Positions 13,393 through 13,760 of a stretch of 13,760 bases of DNA are shown here, piece after piece. The notes below the pieces were generated by a model. It saw only the letters and a program-made list of their open reading frames with translations, did no database searches and was not told where the DNA came from. The stretch is from Bacteroidales bacterium (GTDB lineage Bacteria; Bacteroidota; Bacteroidia; Bacteroidales; UBA932). The stretch spans positions 1-13,760 of the forward strand of contig JAFZGK010000096.1 in the NCBI GenBank assembly GCA_017555445.1, written 5' to 3'. Position numbers and translations under genes: made by a program. Position 1 is the first letter of the stretch. Each line of letters starts with the position of its first letter.

Positions 13393-13760
13393 ATGAAGAG
13401 ATTTTTGACAATGCTTGCAGCGCTGCTAATAAGCGCAGCAGCTTTTGCCCAATTGACACCGTCACAACTCGTCACATGGACACCAAGTGTCGAGAATGTA
13501 GATGGAGACGTATATAGAGTGGTATTCACAGGAAAGGTAGCTCAGGGCTATCACACCTACACTCTTACTGATGAGTTCTCAGCGACAGAGATAATGGATG
13601 CTGTTGTAGAGGGTGGCGAACTTGTAGGAAACCCATACGAGCTAAGTACTCCGACAGAAGAACTTGATGAGTTCGGTGATCCTGCAAAGCATTATTATAA
13701 TGAGATCATCATCGCTCAGGATGTGAAGGTAGAGAACGGTTCTGCAGTTTTCTCCGGAAC
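13393..13760 (+). CDS. DsbD-like thiol:disulfide interchange protein, N-terminal part (cut by window edge)
   Basis: 122 codons run off the right edge. The N-terminus is a clear signal peptide: MKRF, a hydrophobic core LTMLAALLISAAA, and a likely cleavage after AFA-Q. The mature part, with VTWTPSVENVDGDVYRVVF, GKVAQGYHTYTL and later NEIIIAQDVKV, resembles the periplasmic N-terminal domain (DsbD alpha) of Bacteroidetes cytochrome-c-biogenesis/DsbD proteins, whose pattern is W-x-(6-10)-Y-x-V/L-x-F-x-G-K-x-x-x-G-(W/Y)-H-x-Y. The transmembrane and thioredoxin domains, if present, lie beyond the window. It could instead be a stand-alone secreted protein with only this domain. It starts 14 nt after rny, so it may be co-transcribed. 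Confidence 0.72.
   Translation, partial: MKRFLTMLAALLISAAAFAQLTPSQLVTWTPSVENVDGDVYRVVFTGKVAQGYHTYTLTDEFSATEIMDAVVEGGELVGNPYELSTPTEELDEFGDPAKHYYNEIIIAQDVKVENGSAVFSG

Noticed and set aside
1..13760. Mobile element, phage, CRISPR, toxin-antitoxin or defence system
   Set aside because: No transposase, integrase, repeat-spacer pattern or nuclease-effector genes are visible, and the gene content is housekeeping throughout.

Overview
The window looks like core chromosome of an anaerobic Bacteroidales bacterium. Three things point there: Bacteroidetes-restricted families (a DUF5606 protein, a DUF3276/PUR-domain protein, a long-form NusB); promoters matching the Bacteroidetes -33/-7 pattern (TTTG, about 19 nt, TAnnTTTG); and a ferredoxin-dependent 2-oxoacid oxidoreductase. 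I see no mobile element, phage gene, tRNA, rRNA or CRISPR. The exact family (for example Rikenellaceae or an uncultured gut lineage) cannot be settled from this sequence.

Layout. Positions 1-3597 (minus strand) hold one housekeeping gene series in transcription order nusB, yajC, ybbR-like, coaE, DUF5606 gene, rimO (cut by the window edge). It starts from a promoter that diverges from the DUF3276 gene (3685-4017), which ends in a clear intrinsic terminator. nadE (4076-5989) follows and converges on a minus-strand pair: an MTA/SAH-deaminase-type amidohydrolase (8153-6873) and a purine nucleoside phosphorylase (6850-6023). Back-to-back promoters at 8154-8277 separate that pair from a plus-strand four-subunit 2-oxoacid:ferredoxin oxidoreductase operon (8278-10912; order delta, alpha, beta, gamma). 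A long terminator hairpin ends it and carries the promoter of the next unit, a coiled-coil gene plus zapA. A structured noncoding segment (11580-11836, candidate 6S RNA plus terminator) separates zapA from rny (RNase Y). A secreted DsbD-like protein begins at 13393 and runs off the window.

How the genes work together. The left block serves transcription antitermination, the Sec accessory, CoA synthesis and ribosome modification. The middle serves NAD and purine/methylthio-nucleoside salvage. The oxidoreductase links 2-oxoacid decarboxylation (or its reverse) to ferredoxin. The right block serves division-ring assembly and mRNA decay.

The most notable observation is that the NAD synthetase keeps an intact synthetase domain, but its nitrilase-type glutaminase domain has Gly at the catalytic cysteine position and a rearranged loop after the catalytic lysine. 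Other points are a PNP with Ala at the 5'-hydroxyl-binding His position next to a deaminase of the MtaD type, a promoter embedded in a terminator, and the zapA-rny noncoding RNA. I found no evidence of a wholly new multi-gene system.
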